DNA of 64,000 bases from Pseudodesulfovibrio sp. (GTDB lineage: Bacteria; Desulfobacterota; Desulfovibrionia; Desulfovibrionales; Desulfovibrionaceae): the NCBI GenBank assembly GCA_016744135.1, contig JADGEX010000001.1, positions 817,029 through 881,028 of the forward strand, read 5' to 3'. Shown here piece by piece: positions 8,878 through 16,072 of this stretch (the stretch's first letter is position 1; every line of letters starts with the position of its first letter). Made by a program: the position numbers and the translations under genes. The notes under the pieces are model-generated. The model was not told the DNA's origin, did not search any database, and saw nothing but the letters and a program-made list of their open reading frames with translations.

Positions 8878-9501
8878 TCACAAACTCTTTTCCGTTTTTT
8901 CTTCCGCATCTGCCATTTCACTAAAAAAAGCTAACACCCCGGCAGGAAGCGTCACGTCTCCCTGAAATCGAACACCTAGCCCTTGAAGAGGACCAGCCTC
9001 GCAACGGGTCATAAATTCGCCCGTAAACGAATACGGCTTCTGACCGTCCATTGTCTGAAAGGTTCCGGCAACGGGGGCCTTATCATTCAACTCCAATATG
9101 GAGGCATCAGCCAGAACGATACAACACCCACCCGGACTAATGTCCGAGATATGCCCACCATACACATCTTCATCAATGGACACCGTGGCAGGAAAATGGC
9201 ACGCCATCCGGTCCTCTTGCCGAAGATTATGTTCAACGAACTCAGTGGGATACGATAAAAAGACCAAAGACACAGGTGCTGCCTGATAGAAAATAACATC
9301 CACACTGAATCCAACAATTCTACCAGCTCCCAAATATCTCACCTGCAAATGAGTCCCTTTGGCAAGACGCTCTCTTATACCAGGCATCATTGGCACTTTC
9401 AGAAGAATAAATTCCCCTTTGGACTGCCCTACATACCGACAATTCATACGTTCCTTGTCCGCATATTCAACGATAATCCGGGAACCGGATTCAATATGCA
9501 T
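8878..9501 (-). CDS. PilZ domain c-di-GMP receptor, YcgR-like
   Basis: An N-terminal YcgR-type beta domain (about 1-85) is followed by a PilZ domain with both c-di-GMP motifs: RQEDR (94-98) and DISPGG (120-125). Such proteins bind cyclic di-GMP and often slow the flagellar motor or adjust surface behaviour. The start is the ATG with GGGAGGA upstream. An in-frame TTG 12 bases earlier overlaps that ribosome binding site and is unlikely. It lies 12 bases downstream of the rhodanese-ferritin gene, so the two probably share a transcript. Confidence 0.87.
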   Translation of the reverse strand: MHIESGSRIIVEYADKERMNCRYVGQSKGEFILLKVPMMPGIRERLAKGTHLQVRYLGAGRIVGFSVDVIFYQAAPVSLVFLSYPTEFVEHNLRQEDRMACHFPATVSIDEDVYGGHISDISPGGCCIVLADASILELNDKAPVAGTFQTMDGQKPYSFTGEFMTRCEAGPLQGLGVRFQGDVTLPAGVLAFFSEMADAEEKTEKSL

Positions 9502-9513
9502 AAATCCTCCCAA

Positions 9514-10341
9514 TTAGGCTTCTCGCTTATCCATATATCGTCCCAATAACTTCAAATGAGCTTTTTCTTCCCGAGCTAAAGTTTGCAATACGGCTTCAGT
9601 TTGCGACTCGGCAGCCCTCCGTGCACATCGCAAATAGTAATCCAGAGCCTGCGCTTCAATCATGGTCGCCAATTGCAGGATTCCTTCTTCGTCGTCAAAG
9701 GCGGCAGGATGATGAGCCAGGAACTCGCTGATCTCCACACCTCCCTCCGCAGCCAGACCGATTGATGTAAAAGCCGTTTTCTCAAACATGTCACGGTCCA
9801 TCTCACGGCCGACAATCTTGCAGTAGAGAGTAAATAATGTATCTTTATGTCGATCTTCGAACCCAGCCAATTCCATGAACAATTCAATTCGTTCAAGGGT
9901 TTCCGCCATATCTGCTCGCTCCACATAGAAACGTTGCAGATTACTCTCCATGGCGTACGCCTTGAGCACGACCTCGGCTGGAGTTTCTGTCCCAGTAAAC
10001 TCAATCAGCCCAAGTTCCATTGGGCCAAAAGCGATCTCTCCATTCCAACCGGCCATGCCGCCCACGAGATTATTCACATCGGAAAAGCCCTGTCCTTCCA
10101 ATAATGCCGAAGCGGCCATACTCCGGCCGCCCGATCGGCAGTAGGCTAAGACAGGTTTCTCTTTGTCAATTTCATCTATATGATCAATGAGTTCTACCAA
10201 AGGGACAAGGCGAGCTCCAGGAATATGCTCATCGGCATATTCCCACTCCTGACGAACATCCAGCAATGTATAGGAGTCAGGCTTACGGCTTCCCATAAAA
10301 ACTCGAGCGGCGTCTACGGTCATCATATTGATCTGTGCCAT
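9514..10341 (-). CDS. Rhodanese-ferritin-like (rubrerythrin-type) fusion protein
   Basis: The N-terminal rhodanese domain (about 5-105) has the active loop YCRSGGRS with Cys68, and would transfer sulfane sulfur. The C-terminal half (about 120-275) is all helical and carries Glu/His elements typical of ferritin-like di-iron bundles (AMESNLQRFY, EAQALDYYLR, AREEKAHLKLL). The protein therefore pairs a persulfide carrier with a possible di-iron centre, plausible in an oxygen- or sulfide-exposed anaerobe. There is no signal peptide, so it is cytoplasmic. Whether all di-iron ligands are present cannot be settled by eye. A PilZ gene follows, and the ECF T gene precedes it by about 100 bases. Confidence 0.82.
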   Translation of the reverse strand: MAQINMMTVDAARVFMGSRKPDSYTLLDVRQEWEYADEHIPGARLVPLVELIDHIDEIDKEKPVLAYCRSGGRSMAASALLEGQGFSDVNNLVGGMAGWNGEIAFGPMELGLIEFTGTETPAEVVLKAYAMESNLQRFYVERADMAETLERIELFMELAGFEDRHKDTLFTLYCKIVGREMDRDMFEKTAFTSIGLAAEGGVEISEFLAHHPAAFDDEEGILQLATMIEAQALDYYLRCARRAAESQTEAVLQTLAREEKAHLKLLGRYMDKREA

Positions 10342-10443
10342 ATGAATTTTCTCCGATCAAAGCGGTATAAAGTCGAAACTTTTCCAATTGAACAGACAAT
10401 ACGGCAGGAAGACGCATGGCGTCAATATGAGTGGATTTAACGA

Positions 10444-11175
10444 TCAGATCTGGAACATAACGACAATTGCTGTCAGAGAAAGGACAGCAATTATACCATC
10501 TCGAACACACCAAGAAAAATCAGATTCCCATGCTCTAGGGGAATCCAACCGACGACAGGCCACAGCCAGCGTTTGATTCCAAGTTTTCTGACCAAGATTA
10601 CGGACCAAAGCCAATGGAATAATACGCATCCGCACACTCAGGCCGGACCCAAGACATCGCCGCGACGCCACTTCCTTGACGTTGGCGAGGGTCTCCAAAC
10701 AAATAGGCAGAAAATGAATCATTAATGCAAGGGATAAGGCTGAGCGCCAAGCTCGTTCCTGACCAATCACCGGCCGCAAAGCCCAAGACACAGCCAATCC
10801 AAGAGAACGCGCAGATGTGGATAACGCTAGTCCTAACCCGAGCAGAAGCAATGCAACCAAACGTGCCCCTAACTGGAGGCCGTCTATCACTATGAACTCC
10901 ACAGGCACACCGGACACAGCATCCAATGTCATCTTGATTCCCACCCAAAACAGGACAAAAACCAAAAGGCTCCGAATCATCTTGAATCCGACAGACTGCC
11001 CTGCCGCCAAAGGCCAGACAATGAAAAATAAAAACAAAATACATACAACCACCGCAATGGCATGGACCTTCCACAGGCATGGACCAAGTACAAGGGCAAT
11101 AGCCAGCTTCAAGCGCGGATCAAGTTCCCGAATATATGCAGACACACCGGGCATCAATTGTTCCCCGTGTCCCAT
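10444..11175 (-). CDS. ECF transporter transmembrane component (CbiQ/EcfT family)
   Basis: A 243-residue protein with several membrane helices and an amphipathic C-terminal half, as in EcfT/CbiQ. It couples an ATPase to a substrate-binding membrane subunit in vitamin or Ni/Co uptake. The family's Ala-Arg-Gly coupling motifs appear modified here (VASRRC and VACRRL). It overlaps the ATPase gene upstream by 22 bases, which implies translational coupling. No S component or CbiM lies next to it, so either the module is shared or the partner is elsewhere. Confidence 0.8.
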   Translation of the reverse strand: MGHGEQLMPGVSAYIRELDPRLKLAIALVLGPCLWKVHAIAVVVCILFLFFIVWPLAAGQSVGFKMIRSLLVFVLFWVGIKMTLDAVSGVPVEFIVIDGLQLGARLVALLLLGLGLALSTSARSLGLAVSWALRPVIGQERAWRSALSLALMIHFLPICLETLANVKEVASRRCLGSGLSVRMRIIPLALVRNLGQKTWNQTLAVACRRLDSPRAWESDFSWCVRDGIIAVLSLTAIVVMFQI

Positions 11176-11894
11176 GATCCAATAACTCGATCAACAGCCC
11201 AGGAGTGCGGAGGTCGAACGCCATGCTCCCGAACAGAATCCAGTACGGATTCAGGCGGACCGATCACAACGAGCTTTCCACTATCAAGAACAGCCAAACC
11301 ATCCACAAGATCAATAAAACTTTCCAGATCATGGGATGATACAACTTGCGTCAACCCTGCTTGTCGGTTTTCACCAATAAGAGAACGCATCTCGCGTACT
11401 CCTGGATAATCCAGCCCGCTGAAGGGTTCATCCAGCAGTAAAACATTCGGATCATCCAACAATGCCGCAGCCAAACAAAGCTTGCGCTTCATACCCCAGG
11501 AAAGAGTCTGCACAGGGCACTCCCATGCCGAAAGCAAATTGAACCTGTTGGCCATATCCTTGGCCTGAGCAATGGCTTTTTCATCGCGCCTAGCTCCCAT
11601 GAGCAGATCTTCTTCCACAGTCCCGCCAAGAATTTGCAGATCGGCATCCTGCATGACCAAACGACATATGGCGCGAATGGATTTCTCCGAACCGGGGCTG
11701 ACACGATCGGCAACGATCAATGAACCTCCAGTCGGGGCATATAATCCGGCCATAAGTGATAGAAGCGTTGACTTCCCGCTTCCATTCGCACCAACCACCC
11801 CCAAAAGAGTACCTTTGGGAATATTCATGGAAAGACCGGACAGGACATTCCCACCGGATGGATAGGCAAAAGAGAGTGCGTTCAATGTAATCAT
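11154..11894 (-). CDS. ECF transporter ATP-binding component (CbiO/EcfA family)
   Basis: An ABC ATPase of 246 residues with Walker A GANGSGKS (35-42), signature LSWGMKRK, Walker B NVLLLDEPFSGLD and the H-loop SSHDLE. The signature departs from LSGGQ at two positions, which is common in this subfamily. GAGGAA precedes the ATG. It is the first gene of a minus-strand unit with EcfT. A DUF4198 gene of the Ni/Co-uptake type about 2 kb away makes metal import a reasonable guess, but vitamin uptake is equally possible from sequence alone. Confidence 0.88.
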   Translation of the reverse strand: MITLNALSFAYPSGGNVLSGLSMNIPKGTLLGVVGANGSGKSTLLSLMAGLYAPTGGSLIVADRVSPGSEKSIRAICRLVMQDADLQILGGTVEEDLLMGARRDEKAIAQAKDMANRFNLLSAWECPVQTLSWGMKRKLCLAAALLDDPNVLLLDEPFSGLDYPGVREMRSLIGENRQAGLTQVVSSHDLESFIDLVDGLAVLDSGKLVVIGPPESVLDSVREHGVRPPHSWAVDRVIGSWDTGNN

Positions 11895-11913
11895 GCGGTT
11901 CCTCGAACGGTAG

Positions 11914-11941
11914 ATTCAACCATTGCACCAGAAAGTGTCAA
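11914..11941 (-). promoter_or_regulatory. Promoter of the ECF T/A operon
   Basis: Read on the minus strand: TTGACA (11941-11936), a 16-base spacer, then TTGAAT (11919-11914), about 20 bases before the ATPase start codon. It lies just downstream of the porin gene's terminator. Confidence 0.5.
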
Positions 11942-11947
11942 CGAAAT

Positions 11948-11975
11948 AAAAAAGGCCCCCGCCGAAGCAGGGGCC
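11948..11975 (-). terminator. Rho-independent terminator of the FadL-like gene
   Basis: GGCCCCCGC and GCAGGGGCC pair around CGAA with one mismatch. On the minus strand the stem is followed by a T6 run. It lies 25 bases past the stop codon of the FadL-like gene. Confidence 0.85.
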
Positions 11976-11999
11976 TGAATATCGTCAAAAAGGATAACT

Positions 12000-13214
12000 T
12001 TAGAAGGCATACCCGACTGAGAGACCGGCTCCCCAAGTACGACCATTCTTGAAATCCACATCATATGAAGCACCAACAGCATCAGTCATCTTCATACCAT
12101 GGCGTTCCTTGGTCACGATATACATACCGGACAGATCGAACGTCAGGTTATTAATTGCGTATCCAGCACCAAGAGTGAACATCTGCCGATCATTCGCAGG
12201 CAACAAAGGAGAGGTGTACTCATGTCGAATAGGACTCTGGTCATAGACATAACCAGCTCGCAGAGCCAACGCGTTGGTAACCAAATATTCTGCACCAAGT
12301 TGGAAGCGCCACGTACTCTTATAGTTAAAATCTTCTTCAGTATCAGGCAGGGCAAAACCGTCAAAATCAAATTCGATACGGTCAAACTGTTCCCACTGAG
12401 TGTAGACAATATCAAATTCAAACGTCAAATTTTCAATGGGAGAATATCCCAATCCAGCAGTATAACTGGCAGGAAAGTCTGCGGTAAGCGTTGCATTTCC
12501 AGAAGAGATAAGAGCCCCTGCAGCAGTATGTAAGGAGGCTTTACCTTTACCAACAAAGTGAACCGGAGACCGGTAGATAAAACCAAAATTCAAATCATCA
12601 GTGATATCGTAGAGCATGGACAAATTGAATGCGAGAGCGGCTGAATCTACATCTACTTTAAATTTTTGACCAACCGGAGAAAGCATTTTCTTAATCATAA
12701 AGCCACCCTTAATGAACTCAACGCCACCTGAAAGCGCCAAATCATCAGTCACTTTGTAAGCGACTGTGGGTGTTAATGAATATGTTTCCAGCAGAGCTTC
12801 CTGAAGTAAAGTGGCACCGGCCCAATCATCGTCATACTTAGTACCAAGACCAAAACGGGTATATTCACCCAAACCTATATACAGATCATCATTGACCTGG
12901 TGGGTAATATAAGCATGCGGAACAACATGGTTCACGGAACTAGTGGTTGACTTGTCGCCGTCGATGTAAACATCCGACATCGGATTAATGACCGCTGTCC
13001 CGGCATAAACATTGGTGCCTTCCAGCTTGGTCATCTGAGACGGGTTATAAGCGATGACTGAAGCGTCATTACCTGTCGCATAGTTGGCGGTCCCCATACC
13101 CAGTGCACGGTTACCCCACTCATAAAGAGCAAAACCGCCCGCATGAACAGTCACTGCGGACGCTAAAATACAGAGTACGAAACTACAGAAAAAAATGGCG
13201 GATGCACGTTTCAT
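12000..13214 (-). CDS. FadL/OmpP1/TodX family outer-membrane channel
   Basis: A 404-residue beta-barrel protein of the FadL type, which carries hydrophobic compounds such as fatty acids or aromatics across the outer membrane. The start is the ATG of MKRASAIFF with an AAGGGGGAAGG upstream. A signal peptide ends in VHA before GGFALYEWGNRALGMG, which has the glycine-rich N-terminal hatch pattern of the family (ALGMGTANYATG). The protein ends in aromatic Phe (VGYAF), the usual barrel insertion signal. It is a single gene with its own terminator. The ligand cannot be deduced. Confidence 0.88.
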   Translation of the reverse strand: MKRASAIFFCSFVLCILASAVTVHAGGFALYEWGNRALGMGTANYATGNDASVIAYNPSQMTKLEGTNVYAGTAVINPMSDVYIDGDKSTTSSVNHVVPHAYITHQVNDDLYIGLGEYTRFGLGTKYDDDWAGATLLQEALLETYSLTPTVAYKVTDDLALSGGVEFIKGGFMIKKMLSPVGQKFKVDVDSAALAFNLSMLYDITDDLNFGFIYRSPVHFVGKGKASLHTAAGALISSGNATLTADFPASYTAGLGYSPIENLTFEFDIVYTQWEQFDRIEFDFDGFALPDTEEDFNYKSTWRFQLGAEYLVTNALALRAGYVYDQSPIRHEYTSPLLPANDRQMFTLGAGYAINNLTFDLSGMYIVTKERHGMKMTDAVGASYDVDFKNGRTWGAGLSVGYAF

Positions 13215-13503
13215 CCTTCCCCCTTGAATCCTGCCGATTCGCATCGACAGCGGTCTTGTTCAATGAGTCCGGCACCCTCCCAGATATGGCAACATGAAAA
13301 GCCGCCCCGAATACATTGAAATAGTTATTTTGCACAAACTCCCACGTCTTAACCGACGCAAAAAAAAATGTAAAACATTAAAACTATTTCAAACACTTGT
13401 TTGATATGTAATTTGAATATGATGGGACATTTTTGCACGGCATGATTCTGGCATTTCTCCATGATGAAAACTTATTCGGGAAATTTATTCCCACGGAGAT
13501 ATC

Positions 13504-13968
13504 ATGCACAATCTGATTCCCACATTGGATATCAAAGAAAAGAGCTTTCACGGCACTCTGGCCGTCGGCGGTCTGGCTGGCATTGTCGAAGGATCCATTC
13601 AATACGGACAACTCACCCTCCACACTGTGTTTCCAGGGATGATGTTGACCCTCATCGGGGCCTTTCTAGGCGGATTTACCGGATTCTTCCTCAAAGACCT
13701 GTTCAGGACCCTTCGGGGTAGAAAGCCTTATCGAGGTGTCAATAATGACGGATGGACAATGGGGGCATTTCTGGGAACGATGGTGGGAACATTACTTCAA
13801 GTGGCAGCCAGCACAGATGGAGCCAATCTAGTGATCGGCTCCATCGTAGGTGCTTATTTCGGAGCTGCGTGTGGAGCCTTTCCTGATGAATTCATCACGC
13901 CTATCCTGCTCAGGATGCGCGCAACAAAACACGAACACACGCCCACAAAACGAAGGCAGCTTCTATAG
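13504..13968 (+). CDS. Glycine-rich four-helix membrane protein of unknown function
   Basis: A 154-residue protein with about four hydrophobic segments rich in Gly (GGLAGIVEG, GAFLGGFTGFFL, GAFLGTMVG, GSIVGAYFGAACGAF) and a short basic tail. A GGAG lies upstream of the ATG. I do not recognise a family. The glycine zipper spacing resembles that of small membrane proteins whose helices pack closely, and the DUF456 protein at 4170-4667 shows similar composition without clear homology. It is flanked by a gene-free stretch of about 290 bases on the left, in which I see nothing convincing, and by a hairpin at its stop codon. Confidence 0.7.
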   Translation: MHNLIPTLDIKEKSFHGTLAVGGLAGIVEGSIQYGQLTLHTVFPGMMLTLIGAFLGGFTGFFLKDLFRTLRGRKPYRGVNNDGWTMGAFLGTMVGTLLQVAASTDGANLVIGSIVGAYFGAACGAFPDEFITPILLRMRATKHEHTPTKRRQLL

Positions 13969-13973
13969 CTGCC
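13955..13973. terminator. Hairpin between convergent genes, possible terminator
   Basis: GGCAGCT (13955-13961) and AGCTGCC (13967-13973) form a perfect 7-bp stem overlapping the stop codon of the plus-strand gene. There is no clean T run on the plus strand. The minus side has TTCGTTTT, so it may mainly end the DUF4198 transcript. Confidence 0.5.
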
Positions 13974-13981
13974 CTCTTCAA

Positions 13982-14725
13982 TTACTTCATTTCGACCCAG
14001 ATCACTGCGCCGAGTTCAAGCTCACGACCTTTGTACGGTTCGTCAGCAGTCGTCAAACCAGCAAAACCCCACCAGCCTTGCCACGGACAGGCAAAAGTAA
14101 AAACGCCATTGGAATCAGCAAGGACTTCCTGCGTCACCATACGCTCGTTCGGTGCGGTACGTTTGCCATCTTTATTATAAAATTCAACTTCGACACGAGT
14201 AAACGGTGCAGGTTTACCCTTATACATAATAATGCCTTGGAAAACATTTCCGGCATAGTTGCCAAAAGGACGCGTCAAAGGAACGATTTCAGTCTCCAAA
14301 CCTAAAGGCTTGTTCCATTCCTCTCCTTCACCAAAACCATCGACCACAACCTTGGTGATATGACGAATATAGTTGTTCTCAGCGTCTTCCTTGTACGGAA
14401 CTGGATCAAAAACGAATGAGTACATTCCAGGGCGCTTGGGTGTGTAGGAGGTTTTCCAACCCGTATGGTCCATAACGCGGGTTTCCTTCAGCGTAGACAA
14501 AAGATCCATACGCTTACCGTCATCTATGACCACAAAAAATTCAGCTGGCTTCTCCAGCTCCATACCCTGCAGTTCAAATGGATGGGAAAAAGACAAGGTC
14601 AACTCCACATCACGTTTTTGCTGAGTTGTCTCATCCGTATCAGGAATCAACATACCAAAATGAGCGGAAGCGGTTGTCGCCCAAAAAACGCAGACCAATG
14701 CCAATACGATTCTCTGTAGACTCAT
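13982..14725 (-). CDS. DUF4198 periplasmic protein, NikM-like
   Basis: A secreted protein of about 247 residues. A signal peptide ends in ASA, so the mature protein would begin with His (HFGMLIP), as in many DUF4198 proteins found beside nickel/cobalt ECF transporters. The C-terminal part reads as a beta-sandwich (KGKPAPFTRVEVEF, then PWQGWWGFAG). Three ATG codons lie in tandem. The third (14725) is preferred because AAGGA is then six bases upstream. Ni/Co binding is inferred from family context. It has its own promoter with an adjacent palindrome, which suggests regulation. Confidence 0.8.
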   Translation of the reverse strand: MSLQRIVLALVCVFWATTASAHFGMLIPDTDETTQQKRDVELTLSFSHPFELQGMELEKPAEFFVVIDDGKRMDLLSTLKETRVMDHTGWKTSYTPKRPGMYSFVFDPVPYKEDAENNYIRHITKVVVDGFGEGEEWNKPLGLETEIVPLTRPFGNYAGNVFQGIIMYKGKPAPFTRVEVEFYNKDGKRTAPNERMVTQEVLADSNGVFTFACPWQGWWGFAGLTTADEPYKGRELELGAVIWVEMK

Positions 14726-14783
14726 CATCATTCCTTACCTGTTTATTGGATACCAGTTTCATTTCTGTGATCGATCGATGTTA

Positions 14784-14811
14784 CTAATACTGAATTTGTA
14801 ACACGTGTCAA
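14784..14811 (-). promoter_or_regulatory. Promoter of the DUF4198 gene
   Basis: Minus strand: TTGACA (14811-14806), a 16-base spacer and TATTAG (14789-14784). The predicted start falls in an ATCGATCGAT palindrome (14770-14779). Confidence 0.6.
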
Positions 14812-14820
14812 GAACCAAAC

Positions 14821-14833
14821 GTCACAAAGTGAC
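14821..14833. promoter_or_regulatory. Palindrome upstream of the DUF4198 promoter, possible operator
   Basis: GTCACAAAGTGAC is a perfect inverted repeat of five bases around AAA, centred about 16 bases upstream of the -35 box. The position suits an activator site. The regulator is not identifiable; it does not match the NikR or Fur consensus as I know them. Confidence 0.4.
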
Positions 14834-14849
14834 ATTTAATGAAACATAT

Positions 14850-15779
14850 CTACTCCGAATCTTGAGCGTTCTTCCAACGACGAGCAAGGGCCACCCCTGA
14901 CAAATTATGCCACAAACTGAACAACGCTCCAGGCAAAGCGCTGACAGCTCCAAAATGCTTCACCGCCAAAGCAACACCAAGGCCGGAGTTCTGCATACCC
15001 ACCTCAATTGCCAGAGTTCGAGCATCCCGTTTTGAACACCGAGCCAACCGGGCCAGACCATATCCAGCAACAAGCCCTATGCCATTATGTAGAATAACAG
15101 CCAAAAGAACGAGAGCCGGGAAAGCGAGTAATGTTTTCTGGTTCAAACCAATAATACAGGCGATAAGCAGTGCGATAACCATGATAGACAAGGAGGGAAA
15201 AAACCGCAAAAGCGGCTCCAACCGTTTACGAAAAATACGACGCAGGATAAGGCCGTCCAGCATGGGAAAAACGACAATCCAGAAAACGGATTGCACCATT
15301 GACCAAAAATCAATGTGTACCTGTTTATCAAGAAGCAGGTAGATAATAACGGGGGTGAACAATGGAGCCAGACAGGTGGAAGCCAGAGTCAAAGTGACCG
15401 ACAAAGGAACATTGGCACGGGCCAAATAAGCAATCACGTTTGAAGCGGTTCCACCAGGACATGCTCCTACAACGACCATACCAATGACCGCCTCAGCAGG
15501 CAGTCCAAGAATAAAAGAAATACCGACAGCTAGCACAGGCATGAGCACATACTGCATGAACACTCCAAGACCAACCAGATGCCACTTGTGCAGGATCTCG
15601 CGAAAGTCTCCAAAATCAAGCGTCAACCCCATGCCAAACATAATCACGCCTAAACCAAGAGGGATATGCGGCTTGATCCAAATAAAAGACGGAGGATAAA
15701 TCAGGGCTATTCCTGACAACAAAACTGTGATGATAATAAAATATTTTTCTATGAATCTAGGAACGACTTCCAACATCAT
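14850..15779 (-). CDS. Bile acid:sodium symporter family (BASS) transporter
   Basis: A 309-residue protein with about nine to ten membrane helices and the BASS-type core: FGMGLTLDFGDF early on, GACPGGTASNVIAYLARANVPLS in the middle, and EVGMQNSGLGVALAVKHFG near the C-terminus. These sodium-coupled carriers move organic anions such as pantoate, pyruvate or keto acids; the substrate is unknown here. It is a single gene. Its upstream region abuts the SRP RNA gene transcribed in the other direction. Confidence 0.87.
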   Translation of the reverse strand: MMLEVVPRFIEKYFIIITVLLSGIALIYPPSFIWIKPHIPLGLGVIMFGMGLTLDFGDFREILHKWHLVGLGVFMQYVLMPVLAVGISFILGLPAEAVIGMVVVGACPGGTASNVIAYLARANVPLSVTLTLASTCLAPLFTPVIIYLLLDKQVHIDFWSMVQSVFWIVVFPMLDGLILRRIFRKRLEPLLRFFPSLSIMVIALLIACIIGLNQKTLLAFPALVLLAVILHNGIGLVAGYGLARLARCSKRDARTLAIEVGMQNSGLGVALAVKHFGAVSALPGALFSLWHNLSGVALARRWKNAQDSE

Positions 15780-15881
15780 GGACTGACACCATATCCTTTA
15801 CAGAGAAGTAAAGCGGGTTGCGACAAAAAGCCAATCGAGCTGGAAGATGTAACTATATGATGAGAAGATGGCTGTGAAGAG

Positions 15882-15910
15882 TTGACGAACCAGCAGGAAC
15901 GCTGTAAGTA
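15882..15910 (+). promoter_or_regulatory. Candidate promoter of the SRP RNA gene
   Basis: TTGACG (15882-15887), a 17-base spacer and TAAGTA (15905-15910). The predicted start falls a few bases before the closing stem of the RNA. The -10 box is a weak match. Confidence 0.4.
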
Positions 15911-15923
15911 TCCGTTTCCCGAA

Positions 15924-16017
15924 TGAGGGAAGCCGGATGGCGGTTGCGCTGAGAACTCCGTCAGATCCGAAAGGAAGCAGCGGTATTGGTTGCTGCCGGG
16001 TGTCCGGTTTCCACTCA
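15924..16017 (+). ncRNA. ffs: Bacterial small signal recognition particle RNA (4.5S type)
   Basis: The conserved apical domain that binds Ffh is present at 15959-15983: CGTCAGATCC, a GAAA loop, then GGAAGCAGCG. The terminal stem forms from TGAGGGAAGCCGGA (15924-15937) and TCCGGTTTCCACTCA (16003-16017), with one bulged A and one G-U pair. At about 94 nt it is the size of the small SRP RNA without an Alu domain. A promoter-like element lies upstream and a strong terminator begins three bases later. The RNA guides membrane-protein-synthesising ribosomes to FtsY. Confidence 0.9.
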
Positions 16018-16019
16018 AA

Positions 16020-16049
16020 GGCGCGTTCGATCATGAACGCGCCTTTTTT
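16020..16049 (+). terminator. Rho-independent terminator of the SRP RNA
   Basis: GGCGCGTTC (16020-16028) and GAACGCGCC (16035-16043) form a perfect 9-bp stem with a six-base loop, followed by T6. Confidence 0.93.
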
Positions 16050-16072
16050 CATGCGCGATCAACGGCATCCGA

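Noticed and set aside
13423-13436. Sigma54-like element (TGGGAC...TTGC) upstream of the 13504 gene
   Set aside because: The spacing between GG and GC is one base short of the strict sigma54 spacing.
15776-16052. Minus-strand open frames of 80-84 codons
   Set aside because: They cross the SRP RNA and its terminator on the opposite strand; no protein features.
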